64,000 bases of DNA, taken from CAYSRJ01 sp964521865 (lineage in GTDB: Bacteria > Spirochaetota > B62-G9 > DRHN01). Shown one piece after another: positions 54,745-63,902 of the stretch. Each line of letters starts with the position of its first letter. The stretch's first letter is position 1. The position numbers and the translations under genes are program-made. The notes under the pieces were generated by a model. The model worked only from the letters and a program-made list of their open reading frames with translations, ran no database searches and was not told the origin of the DNA. Where the stretch lies: positions 1 to 64,000 of the forward strand of contig CAZFTJ010000013.1 of the NCBI GenBank assembly GCA_964521865.1, in the 5' to 3' direction.

Positions 54745-55953
54745 ATGAGCGCGTTGTACTCTGAATTGCTGGAATTTATAGAAAAGCAGCCTGTTATCAA
54801 TACGCACTGCCATCACCGAAAGTCGAGCGAGTTCACTTACTTCAGCCTCGACAGGCTTATTGAGAACAGTTATGTGGGCTGGTGCAATATTGACCCGGGC
54901 AAGACCCGGGAAGAACGGCATCTTTTTCTGAAAAAGGTGTTTCACAGATCCTATTTTATCTGGCTTCAGCGTTCTTTGCAGGAGTTGTACGGGTTTGATA
55001 CCCGGCTGACCGCAGACAACTGGGACGAGTGGTCTGAAATCATACGCTCCGTCCACAGGGATGCGGATCATCACATTTCGGTTTTGAAAAATCTATGCGG
55101 GTATAAAAAGATTATTCTCGATGCATACTGGAAACCGGGGAGCGACAACGGGTTTCCAGATCTTTTCGTGCCGGCGTACAGGATAAACATGTATCTCTAC
55201 GGATACAGCAGTGATTCGCAGGACCACAACGGAAACAACCCGCAGAAGCTGTACGACAGACGTATAGGCGACATCGATTCGTACACGTCCTTCATGAAGG
55301 AAATGGTATTGAAAAAGAGGGATGAGGGGTGCGTTGCTCTGAAGTCTGCGCTTGCGTACGACCGGAGCATCGATTTTCACGAAGTCGAAAAATCGGACGC
55401 TCAAAAGGTGTTTGAGAGTCACACTTCCGGGCCGGACAATCGGGACATAAGGAATTTCCAGAATTATATCTTTTTCGAGCTGTGTAAAATCGCAGGTGAG
55501 GCGCATATTCCCTTTCAGTGCCATACAGGGCTCGGTGAGCTTGATCGTACCAACGCCATGCAGATGAGAGAAGTTATTGTGAAAAATCCCGGGGTGACGT
55601 TTATCCTCTTTCACGGGAGCTACCCGTGGCTCGACGACATCTGTGCGCTCATTCATCGCTATGCAAATGTATATGCCGATCTGTGCTGGCTTCCCATCAT
55701 ATCGCCGTCCGCCGCGAAGAGGCTGCTCCATGAAATACTGGAGGTCGGGAATGCTGATAGGATTGTATGGGGCTGCGATACATGGACGTCGGAGGAGAGC
55801 TACGGTTCTATTCTCGCCTTTCGTTCCGTTCTGGCCCGGACTCTTTCGGAAAAGGTCGAATGCGGATATATCGATGCCGAAGGGGCACGGGAAATTGCAG
55901 AGAATATCATGTTCAGGAATGCGATGAAACTGTATGGATTGTCGCTTTCCTGA
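54745..55953 (+). CDS. Amidohydrolase-family metal-dependent hydrolase
   Basis: 402 residues with the TIM-barrel amidohydrolase (Amidohydro_2) pattern: INTHCHHR (HxH), EGCVALKSALAYDR with a possible bridging Lys, IPFQCHTGLGE, VTFILFHGSYPW and IVWGCDTWTSEES with the catalytic Asp. The substrate is unknown; distant resemblance to uronate isomerase-like members exists. It is in the same run as the thioesterase and oxidoreductase genes. Confidence 0.8.
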   Translation: MSALYSELLEFIEKQPVINTHCHHRKSSEFTYFSLDRLIENSYVGWCNIDPGKTREERHLFLKKVFHRSYFIWLQRSLQELYGFDTRLTADNWDEWSEIIRSVHRDADHHISVLKNLCGYKKIILDAYWKPGSDNGFPDLFVPAYRINMYLYGYSSDSQDHNGNNPQKLYDRRIGDIDSYTSFMKEMVLKKRDEGCVALKSALAYDRSIDFHEVEKSDAQKVFESHTSGPDNRDIRNFQNYIFFELCKIAGEAHIPFQCHTGLGELDRTNAMQMREVIVKNPGVTFILFHGSYPWLDDICALIHRYANVYADLCWLPIISPSAAKRLLHEILEVGNADRIVWGCDTWTSEESYGSILAFRSVLARTLSEKVECGYIDAEGAREIAENIMFRNAMKLYGLSLS

Positions 55954-56239
55954 TGCACCGGCCCATTCAACCTGTCTGCGGCCGGTTGAATGGGGATCGT
56001 ACGGCAGTATACGGCGGCAGCTCTTGTTTTTACTCCCGGATTCATAGAATTCGTTTTCCGAATGCATACGAACGATCTCATCATGCCTGCAGCGCTCGGC
56101 ATTGTCTTTGCCGGCGCTGGGCATGCGTTTTTTATATAAGGGCTTGCAGGGGTGAGAGCGCACCTCGCTTGTCTAATTGCCTGCCTCGAGCCGGCGTATG
56201 GATCGGTATCATACATGCTGTTTCGGGTATCGTGAAAAG

Positions 56240-57220
56240 ATGCAGAAAATCAGATGTGCTATAATAGGGCTTGGGAGGATCGGGAGCCTGTTGGAGGATG
56301 ACGGGCTGCGGGAAAAACCATGCACCCATGCGGGTGCGATTGCAGAGAACGATGCGTGCGTGCTCGTCGGCGGCTGCGATATCAGAAAAGACAGGTGCAG
56401 ACTGTTCGCCGAGCGCTGGGGCTGCGATAAGGTGTATACCGATGCAGACGAGATGCTTGAAGCAACCGGTCCTGAGATCGTGTGCGTTGCAACCCCGCCG
56501 GAAACCCATCTTCAGATCGTAAAAACGGCCCGGCTGTACGGTGCACGGCTCGTTATATGTGAAAAGCCCCTTGCCGACAACAGTGCTGATGCGCTTCGGA
56601 TCACTGAATTGCACACAGCCGGCCTTCTCAAGATTATCACCAATCATGAGCGACGCTACTCCAGCGATTATATTCGAGCCCGGAAAATGACGCTGCAGAA
56701 GGCGTTCGGAACCCTGTTTTCGGTCAGCTCGAAGATATATATGGGAAAAACGAGGCCCGTGTTCGATATTCTCCTTGAAGACGGTACCCATCTCATCGAT
56801 ATACTTCAGTTTCTTACAGACGCCAGTATGAAGGTGGAGTATGTTGCAAAATATGCAGATCAAAACCGGGAATCACTTCTTGTCTGCGGGGATCTCGACG
56901 GCGCTCCGGTATTCATGGAAGTCGCATCCGGGAGGGACCATGCGGTGTTCGAGATTGATATGAGCTTCACCTCCGGAAGAATCAGAATCGGAAACGGCCT
57001 CTATGAAGAGTATGCAAGTCTACAAAGTCCGTTTTACGAGGGATTCAATTCACTCAAAAGAAAGGGTGCAAGGCGTCCGCGTACGACCGGGTATTTCAGG
57101 AATATGCTCAATGATGCGGTTCGTTGTGTGCGTGATGCTTCCGGAAATCCCGTTTCAAGCGCACAGGACGGGTATGCTGCCGTTAAATTGATAGATACTA
57201 TAAAGGGTATGGTTTCATGA
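56240..57220 (+). CDS. Gfo/Idh/MocA family oxidoreductase
   Basis: 326 residues from the ATG at 56240, immediately before KIRCAIIGLGRIGSLLEDDG (NAD-binding GxGxxG). An earlier in-frame ATG lacks homology. CEKPLADNSADALRI carries the conserved EKP motif, and LEDGTHLIDILQF the catalytic His. Substrate is probably a sugar or cyclitol derivative. Its stop overlaps the next start (ATGA). Confidence 0.85.
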   Translation: MQKIRCAIIGLGRIGSLLEDDGLREKPCTHAGAIAENDACVLVGGCDIRKDRCRLFAERWGCDKVYTDADEMLEATGPEIVCVATPPETHLQIVKTARLYGARLVICEKPLADNSADALRITELHTAGLLKIITNHERRYSSDYIRARKMTLQKAFGTLFSVSSKIYMGKTRPVFDILLEDGTHLIDILQFLTDASMKVEYVAKYADQNRESLLVCGDLDGAPVFMEVASGRDHAVFEIDMSFTSGRIRIGNGLYEEYASLQSPFYEGFNSLKRKGARRPRTTGYFRNMLNDAVRCVRDASGNPVSSAQDGYAAVKLIDTIKGMVS

Positions 57221-57570
57221 ATAGGATACATGCTTCACGTTCTCTTGCTGAAAATATAAAGCGTATCATAAAGAGCATTCCGTACGGAAGGGTATGCACG
57301 TACGGTCAGATTGCAGCATTGGCTGGCAATTACCGGGCCGCGCGGCAGGTAGCGTGGGTGCTTCACAGCTCATCGGAAAAGGATCGGCTTCCCTGGCACC
57401 GGGTGGTCAACAAAAGGGGACGCATTTCGCTGAGCACTTTAAAGGGCTACGCGCTTCAGAAATCCATGCTCCGGAAAGAGGGCATTCGATTCGATTGCAA
57501 TGATACGATAAATTTGGAGCGCTACCTCTGGAACCCCGAGAATGTGTCTCGGCAGAATACAAACAGGTGA
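57217..57570 (+). CDS. Alkyltransferase-like protein (ATL)
   Basis: 117 residues, the size of the DNA-binding domain of O6-alkylguanine transferases. The motif IPYGRVCTYGQIAALAG is followed by RAARQVAWVLHSS and LPWHRVVNKRG, where the acceptor Cys of PCHR is replaced by Trp (PWHR). ATL proteins bind alkylated guanines without repairing them and flag them for nucleotide excision repair. The gene overlaps the oxidoreductase stop by 4 bases and precedes nudC by 3. Confidence 0.9.
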   Translation: MNRIHASRSLAENIKRIIKSIPYGRVCTYGQIAALAGNYRAARQVAWVLHSSSEKDRLPWHRVVNKRGRISLSTLKGYALQKSMLRKEGIRFDCNDTINLERYLWNPENVSRQNTNR

Positions 57571-57573
57571 TAT

Positions 57574-58407
57574 ATGGTTTTTATTCCGGAAAACGGGCGG
57601 CCGCCTGCACATACAGAGAGAGCGTGGTGGTTTTTGTTTCGCGGCGACGATCTCCTCGTTGCCAGGAATGACGGTGTGGTGACGGTGCCTGTCATAAAAA
57701 ACCCCGCATTACTCGAACTCGCTCCTGCGCAGAGCTGCTACATAGGTATGTTCGACGATCTTCCCTGTTTTTCGGGAGAGGTGCCGGATGATACGGAGAT
57801 CCCGGAGGGTTTTGATTTTATTCGGCTGAGAAATCTTATTGCGGATATCGACGAAGATATTTTCCCCGTTGCCGGACGTGCGTTTCAGATTGTGAACTGG
57901 GCGAGGACCCATCGGTATTGCGGAAGGTGCGGAAGCAAAACGATGAGGAAGGAGTATGAGCTCGCCATGGTGTGCGAAAGATGCGGCCTCGTTTCCTATC
58001 CGCGTATTTCACCCGCTGTTATTACGGCCGTGGTAAAGGGCAAATCGATTTTACTCGCACGCGCGCAAAGGTTTCCGCCGGGTCTATACAGCGTTATTGC
58101 CGGGTTCGTCGAGCCGGGTGAAACCCTCAAACAGTGCGTAAAAAGAGAGATACGCGAAGAAACGGGAATCGAAGTAAAAGATATCAGATACTTCGGGAGC
58201 CAGCAGTGGCCGTTTCCGAATTCGCTCATGGTCGGATTCACCGCAGGGTATGAAAGCGGCGAAATAAAGATAGATCCTGGGGAGATCTCGGACGCACGCT
58301 GGTTTACCCCCGACAACCTGCCGGACCTCCCGGATAAAATCACCATCGCCCGACGCCTTATCGAATGGTTCGTTGATGAAAAGGGCGGCGGCGCTTCTGG
58401 AAAGTGA
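57574..58407 (+). CDS. nudC: NADH pyrophosphatase NudC
   Basis: 277 residues. A zinc ribbon (HRYCGRCGSKTMRKEYE and MVCERCGLVSYPRISPAV) leads into the Nudix box GFVEPGETLKQCVKREIREE. The NudC-specific SQQWPFPNSLMVGF follows (usually SQPWPFP). It hydrolyses NAD(H) and removes NAD caps from RNA. A strong operon link to the ATL gene is implied by 3-base spacing. Confidence 0.92.
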   Translation: MVFIPENGRPPAHTERAWWFLFRGDDLLVARNDGVVTVPVIKNPALLELAPAQSCYIGMFDDLPCFSGEVPDDTEIPEGFDFIRLRNLIADIDEDIFPVAGRAFQIVNWARTHRYCGRCGSKTMRKEYELAMVCERCGLVSYPRISPAVITAVVKGKSILLARAQRFPPGLYSVIAGFVEPGETLKQCVKREIREETGIEVKDIRYFGSQQWPFPNSLMVGFTAGYESGEIKIDPGEISDARWFTPDNLPDLPDKITIARRLIEWFVDEKGGGASGK

Positions 58408-58593
58408 ATCTCTTCAATCGAATATTGTACCGGTAACAGCTGTTTCATTATCGTACAGTACTGTGAGCAAAAAACTCCCTCATTGCTTTGACAATTCACG
58501 TACGGTGAATTATTATAATCTTCGTATTCACGGTTTTATTCGTTAAATTTCTAGTTATTTGTATCAAAATTTCATTTTAACGAGACAGCGGTC

Positions 58594-61500
58594 ATGCCCG
58601 GCATGGAAAATATAACAAAGAAAGCACACCTGTACGCCGGAATAGACGCCGGATCGGTGAGCGTCAACTGTGCGGTCATCGACGGCAGCAGGAGGCTTGT
58701 TCGCGAGTACCCGTACGTGAGGCATATGGGCAGGGTTGAGCATGCCGTACGGACGCTTATTCGGGATCTGCACAAGAACTTCGGTGAAGACCTCCTTCGA
58801 TCGATCTCCTTTACCGGCACCCACGGAAAAATGCTGAGTGAGGAGCTTGGAACGTTTTACGAGTTTGAGACGATCAGCCAGGTGATCGGGGCTGTTTTCC
58901 TTATTCCGCACGTGAGAACAATCATCAGTATGGGCGGACAGCACACCGCCCTGTTCCAGATTGCACATCATAAAAGCAGCGACAATCATTGGGAGCTCGA
59001 GTACTTCAATACGAACGGGCCGTGTGCGTCGGGTACCGGCTCTTTTATCGATCAGCAGGCCCAGAGGCTGTCCGCCTCGATTTACGGAGGCGGCGATGAT
59101 ACAGCAGGGGGGAGTATCGACCGGATTCTCCGTGATTTCATTCGGCTGGGCCTCAAGAGCGACGTTCCTGCGAATGTGGCGTGCAGGTGCACGGTGTTCA
59201 CGAAAACCGATATGATTCACCTGCAGAACAAGGGCGAAAAGCTCGAGGACATTATTTACGGCCTTCATGTCGGAAACGCCAGAAACTATATGAGCGCCAT
59301 CGTATCGAATCACACCCTGCAAGAGCCGATTATCTTCATCGGCGGGCTCTCTCTGAACAGTCTTCAGGTCAAGGCGTTCAAGAATTATTTTCCCGAGCTT
59401 GTGGTTCCAAAACACAGCAGTTCGTTCGGAGCGCTCGGTTCGGCACTGCAGGCTCTGGAATCGGGTACCGGAGGCGGGGTAGACCCAAAAAAGCTGGAAG
59501 CACTCGGATTGCAGCACAGCTTCAATGTTCCTTCGGCGCCCAGGCTGGAACTGAAGAAGTCCGTGTTCCACCAATCGAATCACCTTCCGAATACGGAGAT
59601 TTTGGACAATACGAGAATGTTCCTGGGCATTGATATCGGTTCGACGACAACAAAGTACGCGCTCATCGACGATTCCTGCTCGATCGTTCACAAGAATTAC
59701 GTCCCCACCAGGGGAAGGCCCATCGAGGTGACCCGTGGTCTCTTGAAGGGAATCATGGATAACCTGGGGAAGGATATTGAAATTTCCGGTGTTGCAACAA
59801 CGGGTTCCGGCAGGAGCGTGGTCGGTGATTTTCTCAATGCCGATCTCATCATAGACGAGATTACCGCGCACGCCCGGGGTGCGGTAGAGATAGACCCGCA
59901 GGTTGATACTGTCTTTGAAATAGGCGGGCAGGACTCGAAATACATACTGATAAAAAACGGCAATCCGACTGATTTCGATATGAACAAGGTCTGCGCTGCA
60001 GGCACCGGCAGTTTTTTACACGAGCTTGCGAATAAATACGAGATTAACATAGTCGACGAGTTTCAGAATACAGCCCTTTCGTCGGAATCTCCGGTGAAGC
60101 TCACCGACCGATGCACGGTATTCATGGAATCGGATCTCGAATCGTATCACCAGAAGGGAATCGCAACAAAAGATCTCATTGCCGGACTGTGCTATGCAAT
60201 CGTGTACAACTATATGAACAGGGTCGTAGGGAAGAGAAAGATCGGAAACAGGCTCATGTTTCTGGGCGGACCTTCCCTGAACAAGGGGGTGGTGGCCGCT
60301 TTTGAAAATGTGCTCGGCCGGGAAATTATCGTACCAATGCACCGGGAAGTCCTCGGCGCGTACGGCGCAGCTCTTGCGGTGAGGGAGACGACGATTCAGG
60401 AAAAGAGGACCGAATCCGGTTTCAGGGGACTCGAAAGTGCGGCAGCCGATACGATGCACTGCAGGGAGCAGGTATGCCGCGCCGACCCCCACTGTCACAA
60501 CAAGTGCAAGCTGAAGATCTACAGCTTCGACGGACGGCGCAGCATCTGGGGAGGTGAATGCGGCAGGTATGAGCTTGTCAGGGGCCGCAGCAAGCGAACT
60601 GATGACTGTTTCGATCTGCGGCGGAGGATCTGGGAAAGTTATATGGAGGGGGTGAGCGCCCGGTGCGGGGACGAACCCCGCATGAAGATCGACGGGAGAC
60701 CGACGGTCGGCATACAGCGTATGCTGTACGGCCTTCACTTCGGTGTATTATGGGCGCACTTCTTCGATCAGCTCGGTTACAGACTCGTGCTCAGCCCTCA
60801 GACGGACAATGAAATCTCGAGAACCGGAGCCGAGATGATGCAGGGTGAAGCATGCTACCCCGTGAAGGTTTCCCACGGGCATGTCGACAGAATCGCGAGA
60901 AACACGAAGTACCTTTTTTTACCGAGCATCATCGACATACCGGTATCTGCGGAACAGGAGATGGGTTTTTACTGCCCGATGGTTCAGGGCAACTCCTACA
61001 TGACACGTATGGCGCTCGGACTTGATCAGCGATATGTACTGCATCCTGTTGTTCATTTGAAGCACGATCCCGACCGGCTTTCACTCGAGCTCACGGAGCA
61101 GGTCGGCCGAAAGCTGGGTGCATCCGGTGCGGATATCAGACATGCGCTTAAATACGCTGTGCGGAAAAACGGGGAGTTCGTGGAGGAGATGAGGCGTGAA
61201 GGTGCATCGATTATTCAGGCTCGAAATCCTGAAAAACCGTTTGTAGTGGTAACCGGGCGGCCGTACAACCTGTACGACGAAAAGCTCAACCTCCGGATCG
61301 GTAGAAACCTGGCCGGTGTCGGAGTAACCGCTGTTCCCATGGATTTTATCGACACCGATGCGGTGGACCTTTCGGATTTTCCGTCCATGTACTGGGGTCT
61401 CGGCGCTCAAATACTGCGGGCTGCCCGATTGGTCAAGGAAAGGGAAGGGTTCTTCGGGATACATCTCACAAATTTCAGCTGTGGTGCCGATTCATTTCTC

Positions 61501-61704
61501 GAACACTTCTACAGACAGATCATGGGTGAAAAAGCCTACCTGATTCTGGAGCTTGACGAGCATACAGCGGAAGCCGGTGTCATGACGCGGATCGAAGCTT
61601 TTAAGAATGTCATGGAGAATACCATGCGAAAAACGGATGCTTGTTTCATGCGCTTTTCGCGGACGGGAAAAGATGGACGTATCAACATTTCAATCGCTGA
61701 CTAG
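58594..61704 (+). CDS. Acyl-CoA dehydratase activase, two ASKHA domains plus DUF2229
   Basis: 1036 residues. The first ASKHA domain is at about residues 14-330 (LYAGIDAGSVSVNCAVIDG, GPCASGTGSFIDQQAQRLSA). The second is at about 342-605 (FLGIDIGSTTTKYALIDD, KVCAAGTGSFLHELAN, DRCTVFMESDLES). Both are of BcrA/BadF/HgdC type, where the Cys residues of CAAGTG and CTVFxES hold a [4Fe-4S] cluster and ATP hydrolysis drives electron transfer to a dehydratase. From about residue 700 comes a DUF2229 region (RMLYGLHFGVLWAHFFDQLG). Homologs are commonly one protein of about 1400 residues; here the rest is the next gene, overlapping by 32 bases. Confidence 0.88.
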   Translation: MPGMENITKKAHLYAGIDAGSVSVNCAVIDGSRRLVREYPYVRHMGRVEHAVRTLIRDLHKNFGEDLLRSISFTGTHGKMLSEELGTFYEFETISQVIGAVFLIPHVRTIISMGGQHTALFQIAHHKSSDNHWELEYFNTNGPCASGTGSFIDQQAQRLSASIYGGGDDTAGGSIDRILRDFIRLGLKSDVPANVACRCTVFTKTDMIHLQNKGEKLEDIIYGLHVGNARNYMSAIVSNHTLQEPIIFIGGLSLNSLQVKAFKNYFPELVVPKHSSSFGALGSALQALESGTGGGVDPKKLEALGLQHSFNVPSAPRLELKKSVFHQSNHLPNTEILDNTRMFLGIDIGSTTTKYALIDDSCSIVHKNYVPTRGRPIEVTRGLLKGIMDNLGKDIEISGVATTGSGRSVVGDFLNADLIIDEITAHARGAVEIDPQVDTVFEIGGQDSKYILIKNGNPTDFDMNKVCAAGTGSFLHELANKYEINIVDEFQNTALSSESPVKLTDRCTVFMESDLESYHQKGIATKDLIAGLCYAIVYNYMNRVVGKRKIGNRLMFLGGPSLNKGVVAAFENVLGREIIVPMHREVLGAYGAALAVRETTIQEKRTESGFRGLESAAADTMHCREQVCRADPHCHNKCKLKIYSFDGRRSIWGGECGRYELVRGRSKRTDDCFDLRRRIWESYMEGVSARCGDEPRMKIDGRPTVGIQRMLYGLHFGVLWAHFFDQLGYRLVLSPQTDNEISRTGAEMMQGEACYPVKVSHGHVDRIARNTKYLFLPSIIDIPVSAEQEMGFYCPMVQGNSYMTRMALGLDQRYVLHPVVHLKHDPDRLSLELTEQVGRKLGASGADIRHALKYAVRKNGEFVEEMRREGASIIQARNPEKPFVVVTGRPYNLYDEKLNLRIGRNLAGVGVTAVPMDFIDTDAVDLSDFPSMYWGLGAQILRAARLVKEREGFFGIHLTNFSCGADSFLEHFYRQIMGEKAYLILELDEHTAEAGVMTRIEAFKNVMENTMRKTDACFMRFSRTGKDGRINISIAD

Positions 61705-63022
61705 CGGAATCGGTGTTTTCAACGCCGAAAACAAGACCTTTTTAATTCCGCAGATGAACGGGATAGGCGCCTACCTCCTTGCTGCGGCACTGCGGAGTTT
61801 CGGTATTCAGGCGCTGGCGCTCGATACATACAATGCACTCGACCTGGGTAAGGAGTACACCTCCGGAAAGGAGTGTCTTCCCTGCCTGATAACGACCGGA
61901 GACATTCTCAAGTTTCTGAATGACGAGCGGGAAAAGCAGGGACCGCTGTTCAAACCGGACAAATACATCTTTTTCATGCCCGAATCGGACGGGCCGTGCC
62001 GCTTCGGCATGTACAACAAGTACCAGCGTATCGTTCTCGATTCTTTTCCCGAGTTCAGGAGTGTAAAGATCGGGTCGCTTACCTCCCGTGACGGATATTC
62101 CCTGGACGGGCTCGTGGGGCATGACCGGGTGCGGGCGCTGAGGAAGGCCGCGTATCTTTCCATGCTCATAACCGATATTCTCAACAGGCTCGTATGGCGT
62201 GTTCGTCCCTACGAGAGGGTTGAGGGAGAAACCGACCGTTTTATCTGGAAAGCCGTGGGAATCATGGAGGAGTCCTTCGAAAGATACGGAGCCCGGAATG
62301 ATTTCAGGACGATTCTCGGCTTGCTCGACGAGACCCTCGAACAGGCAAAGAGGATACTCGATCCCTCCATCCGGCAAAAACCACTTGTCGGGATTGTCGG
62401 TGAAATTTTCCTGCGTGTCCATGACCAGGCGAATCAGGGTCTTATCAAGACGCTTGAAAAATACGGCGCCGAAGTGGTGAACGCGTCGCTCATAGAATGG
62501 ATAAATTACACCTCTTACAACCGGATGCGGGATGCGAAAATGCGGTTCAGGCTCGATCTGAAACAATTTCGCATCGGTGAGGCGAAGGAAGATTTGAAAG
62601 ATATACTGAATCACGCAGTGGACTTTTTTTATCAGCAGTATAAACAGAGACGAATATACGAAAGAGTGCAGAGGCGCCTGCGAATTGCCGGAGATCACAG
62701 GGTCGCACATCTGGAACGGATCTTAAAGAGGGACGACGTTTTCAGTTTCGACGTCGGGACCGAGGCATGCCTGAGTATATCGGGCATCATGGCATATGCT
62801 GAACACGGCTTCAGCGGCGTGGTGAACGTGTTTCCATTTACCTGTATGCCGAGCTCGATAACCTCCTCCATCGTAAAACCGCTCATGAACAGGCAGCAAG
62901 TTCCCTACCTGGACGTACCGTGCGATGCGAGCCAGCAGCCCGGCAGGGAAACCGACATTCGCACTTTCATGTATCAGGTATACCAGCACTACAGGAGAAA
63001 TCAAGGTAAAGGCCGTGGGTAA
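61673..63022 (+). CDS. HgdB/D-component-like partner of the activase
   Basis: About 449 residues from the ATG at 61673; the longer frame from 61607 lies wholly inside the previous gene and lacks homology. It resembles the C-terminal part of giant activases, related to the D component of 2-hydroxyacyl-CoA dehydratases. Cys appear in GKECLPCLITTGDIL, ESDGPCRFGMYNKYQR, GTEACLSISGIMAYAEHG and FPFTCMPSSI. These could ligate a (double-cubane) Fe-S cluster. Together with the preceding gene it forms an ATP-driven low-potential reductase; the substrate is unknown. Confidence 0.85.
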   Translation: MDVSTFQSLTSGIGVFNAENKTFLIPQMNGIGAYLLAAALRSFGIQALALDTYNALDLGKEYTSGKECLPCLITTGDILKFLNDEREKQGPLFKPDKYIFFMPESDGPCRFGMYNKYQRIVLDSFPEFRSVKIGSLTSRDGYSLDGLVGHDRVRALRKAAYLSMLITDILNRLVWRVRPYERVEGETDRFIWKAVGIMEESFERYGARNDFRTILGLLDETLEQAKRILDPSIRQKPLVGIVGEIFLRVHDQANQGLIKTLEKYGAEVVNASLIEWINYTSYNRMRDAKMRFRLDLKQFRIGEAKEDLKDILNHAVDFFYQQYKQRRIYERVQRRLRIAGDHRVAHLERILKRDDVFSFDVGTEACLSISGIMAYAEHGFSGVVNVFPFTCMPSSITSSIVKPLMNRQQVPYLDVPCDASQQPGRETDIRTFMYQVYQHYRRNQGKGRG

Positions 63023-63054
63023 AAGCGGTATTATACTGTCTGTGGAGGAAATGA

Positions 63055-63855
63055 ATGTTTGTCAATAATATCTCGCCGGTAATCGTCAAGCTCGGACCGT
63101 TCTCGATACGGTACTACAGCCTCCTATTTGTCTGTGCATTTCTGCTTGGACTCTACCTCGTCAAGAAGATTTTTCAGGAGAAAGGAATAGATACCGAGCT
63201 CGTGTACCCGCTCTTCATTACCGTGGTGATATGCGTGATCGTCGGGGCGAGGCTCGGGCATGTTTTTTTCTATCATCCCCGATACTACCTGTCACACCCC
63301 GTTCGTATACTGATGATATGGAAGGGCGGGCTTGCAAGTCACGGTGCTGCGATCGCGCTACTCATCGGCATGGTGCTGTTTACCAGGATATATCCCATCA
63401 CCTTCTACCAGATCAGCGATGCGCTTTCGATACCCGTATCTATCGGAACGAGCTTTATCCGGCTGGGGAATTTTTTCAATTCCGAGATTGTCGGAAGAAA
63501 GACGAGTGTTCCCTGGGCGGTGAAGTTTATGCGTTTTCATGAGCCGGACGGCGGCCCGCCCGCATTCCGTCATCCCACACAGCTCTATGAAATGGCGATG
63601 GGCATCGTGATCTTCGTGATTCTATGGACTGTTTTCAAAAAGAAGAAGGACAGGCTGCAGGACGGCGCGATCCTCTACCTGTTTTTGTTTCTCTATTTCA
63701 GCCTCAGGTTTCTCGTCGAGTTTACCAAGGAGTACACGCGGCCGCACCATGAAATATTTCTTACCACGGGACAGTTCTTGAGCATACCCTTTATACTGTT
63801 TTCCGGAATCATGCTCTTTGCGGTCGGCAAGATACGGACAATGCCGAAGAGCTGA
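63055..63855 (+). CDS. lgt: Prolipoprotein diacylglyceryl transferase
   Basis: 266 residues with about seven membrane helices. Signature segments are GLASHGAAIALLIGM, SIGTSFIRLGNFFNSEIVGR, the core of Lgt, and FRHPTQLYEMAMG. It attaches diacylglycerol to the lipobox Cys of prelipoproteins, as needed by the lipoproteins encoded elsewhere in this window. It begins 33 bases after the activase partner. Confidence 0.95.
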   Translation: MFVNNISPVIVKLGPFSIRYYSLLFVCAFLLGLYLVKKIFQEKGIDTELVYPLFITVVICVIVGARLGHVFFYHPRYYLSHPVRILMIWKGGLASHGAAIALLIGMVLFTRIYPITFYQISDALSIPVSIGTSFIRLGNFFNSEIVGRKTSVPWAVKFMRFHEPDGGPPAFRHPTQLYEMAMGIVIFVILWTVFKKKKDRLQDGAILYLFLFLYFSLRFLVEFTKEYTRPHHEIFLTTGQFLSIPFILFSGIMLFAVGKIRTMPKS

Positions 63856-63902
63856 TTCGGTGATGGTACGCTTCTCTCTTTTTGGTAATCGATCTGATTG
63901 CG

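Noticed and set aside
55093..56163. 356-codon minus-strand open frame
   Set aside because: Antisense to the amidohydrolase; composition and lack of motifs show it is not coding.
58564..59871. 435-codon minus-strand open frame
   Set aside because: It lies opposite the activase gene, whose motifs are unmistakable. The frame resembles no protein and arises from GC-biased third positions.
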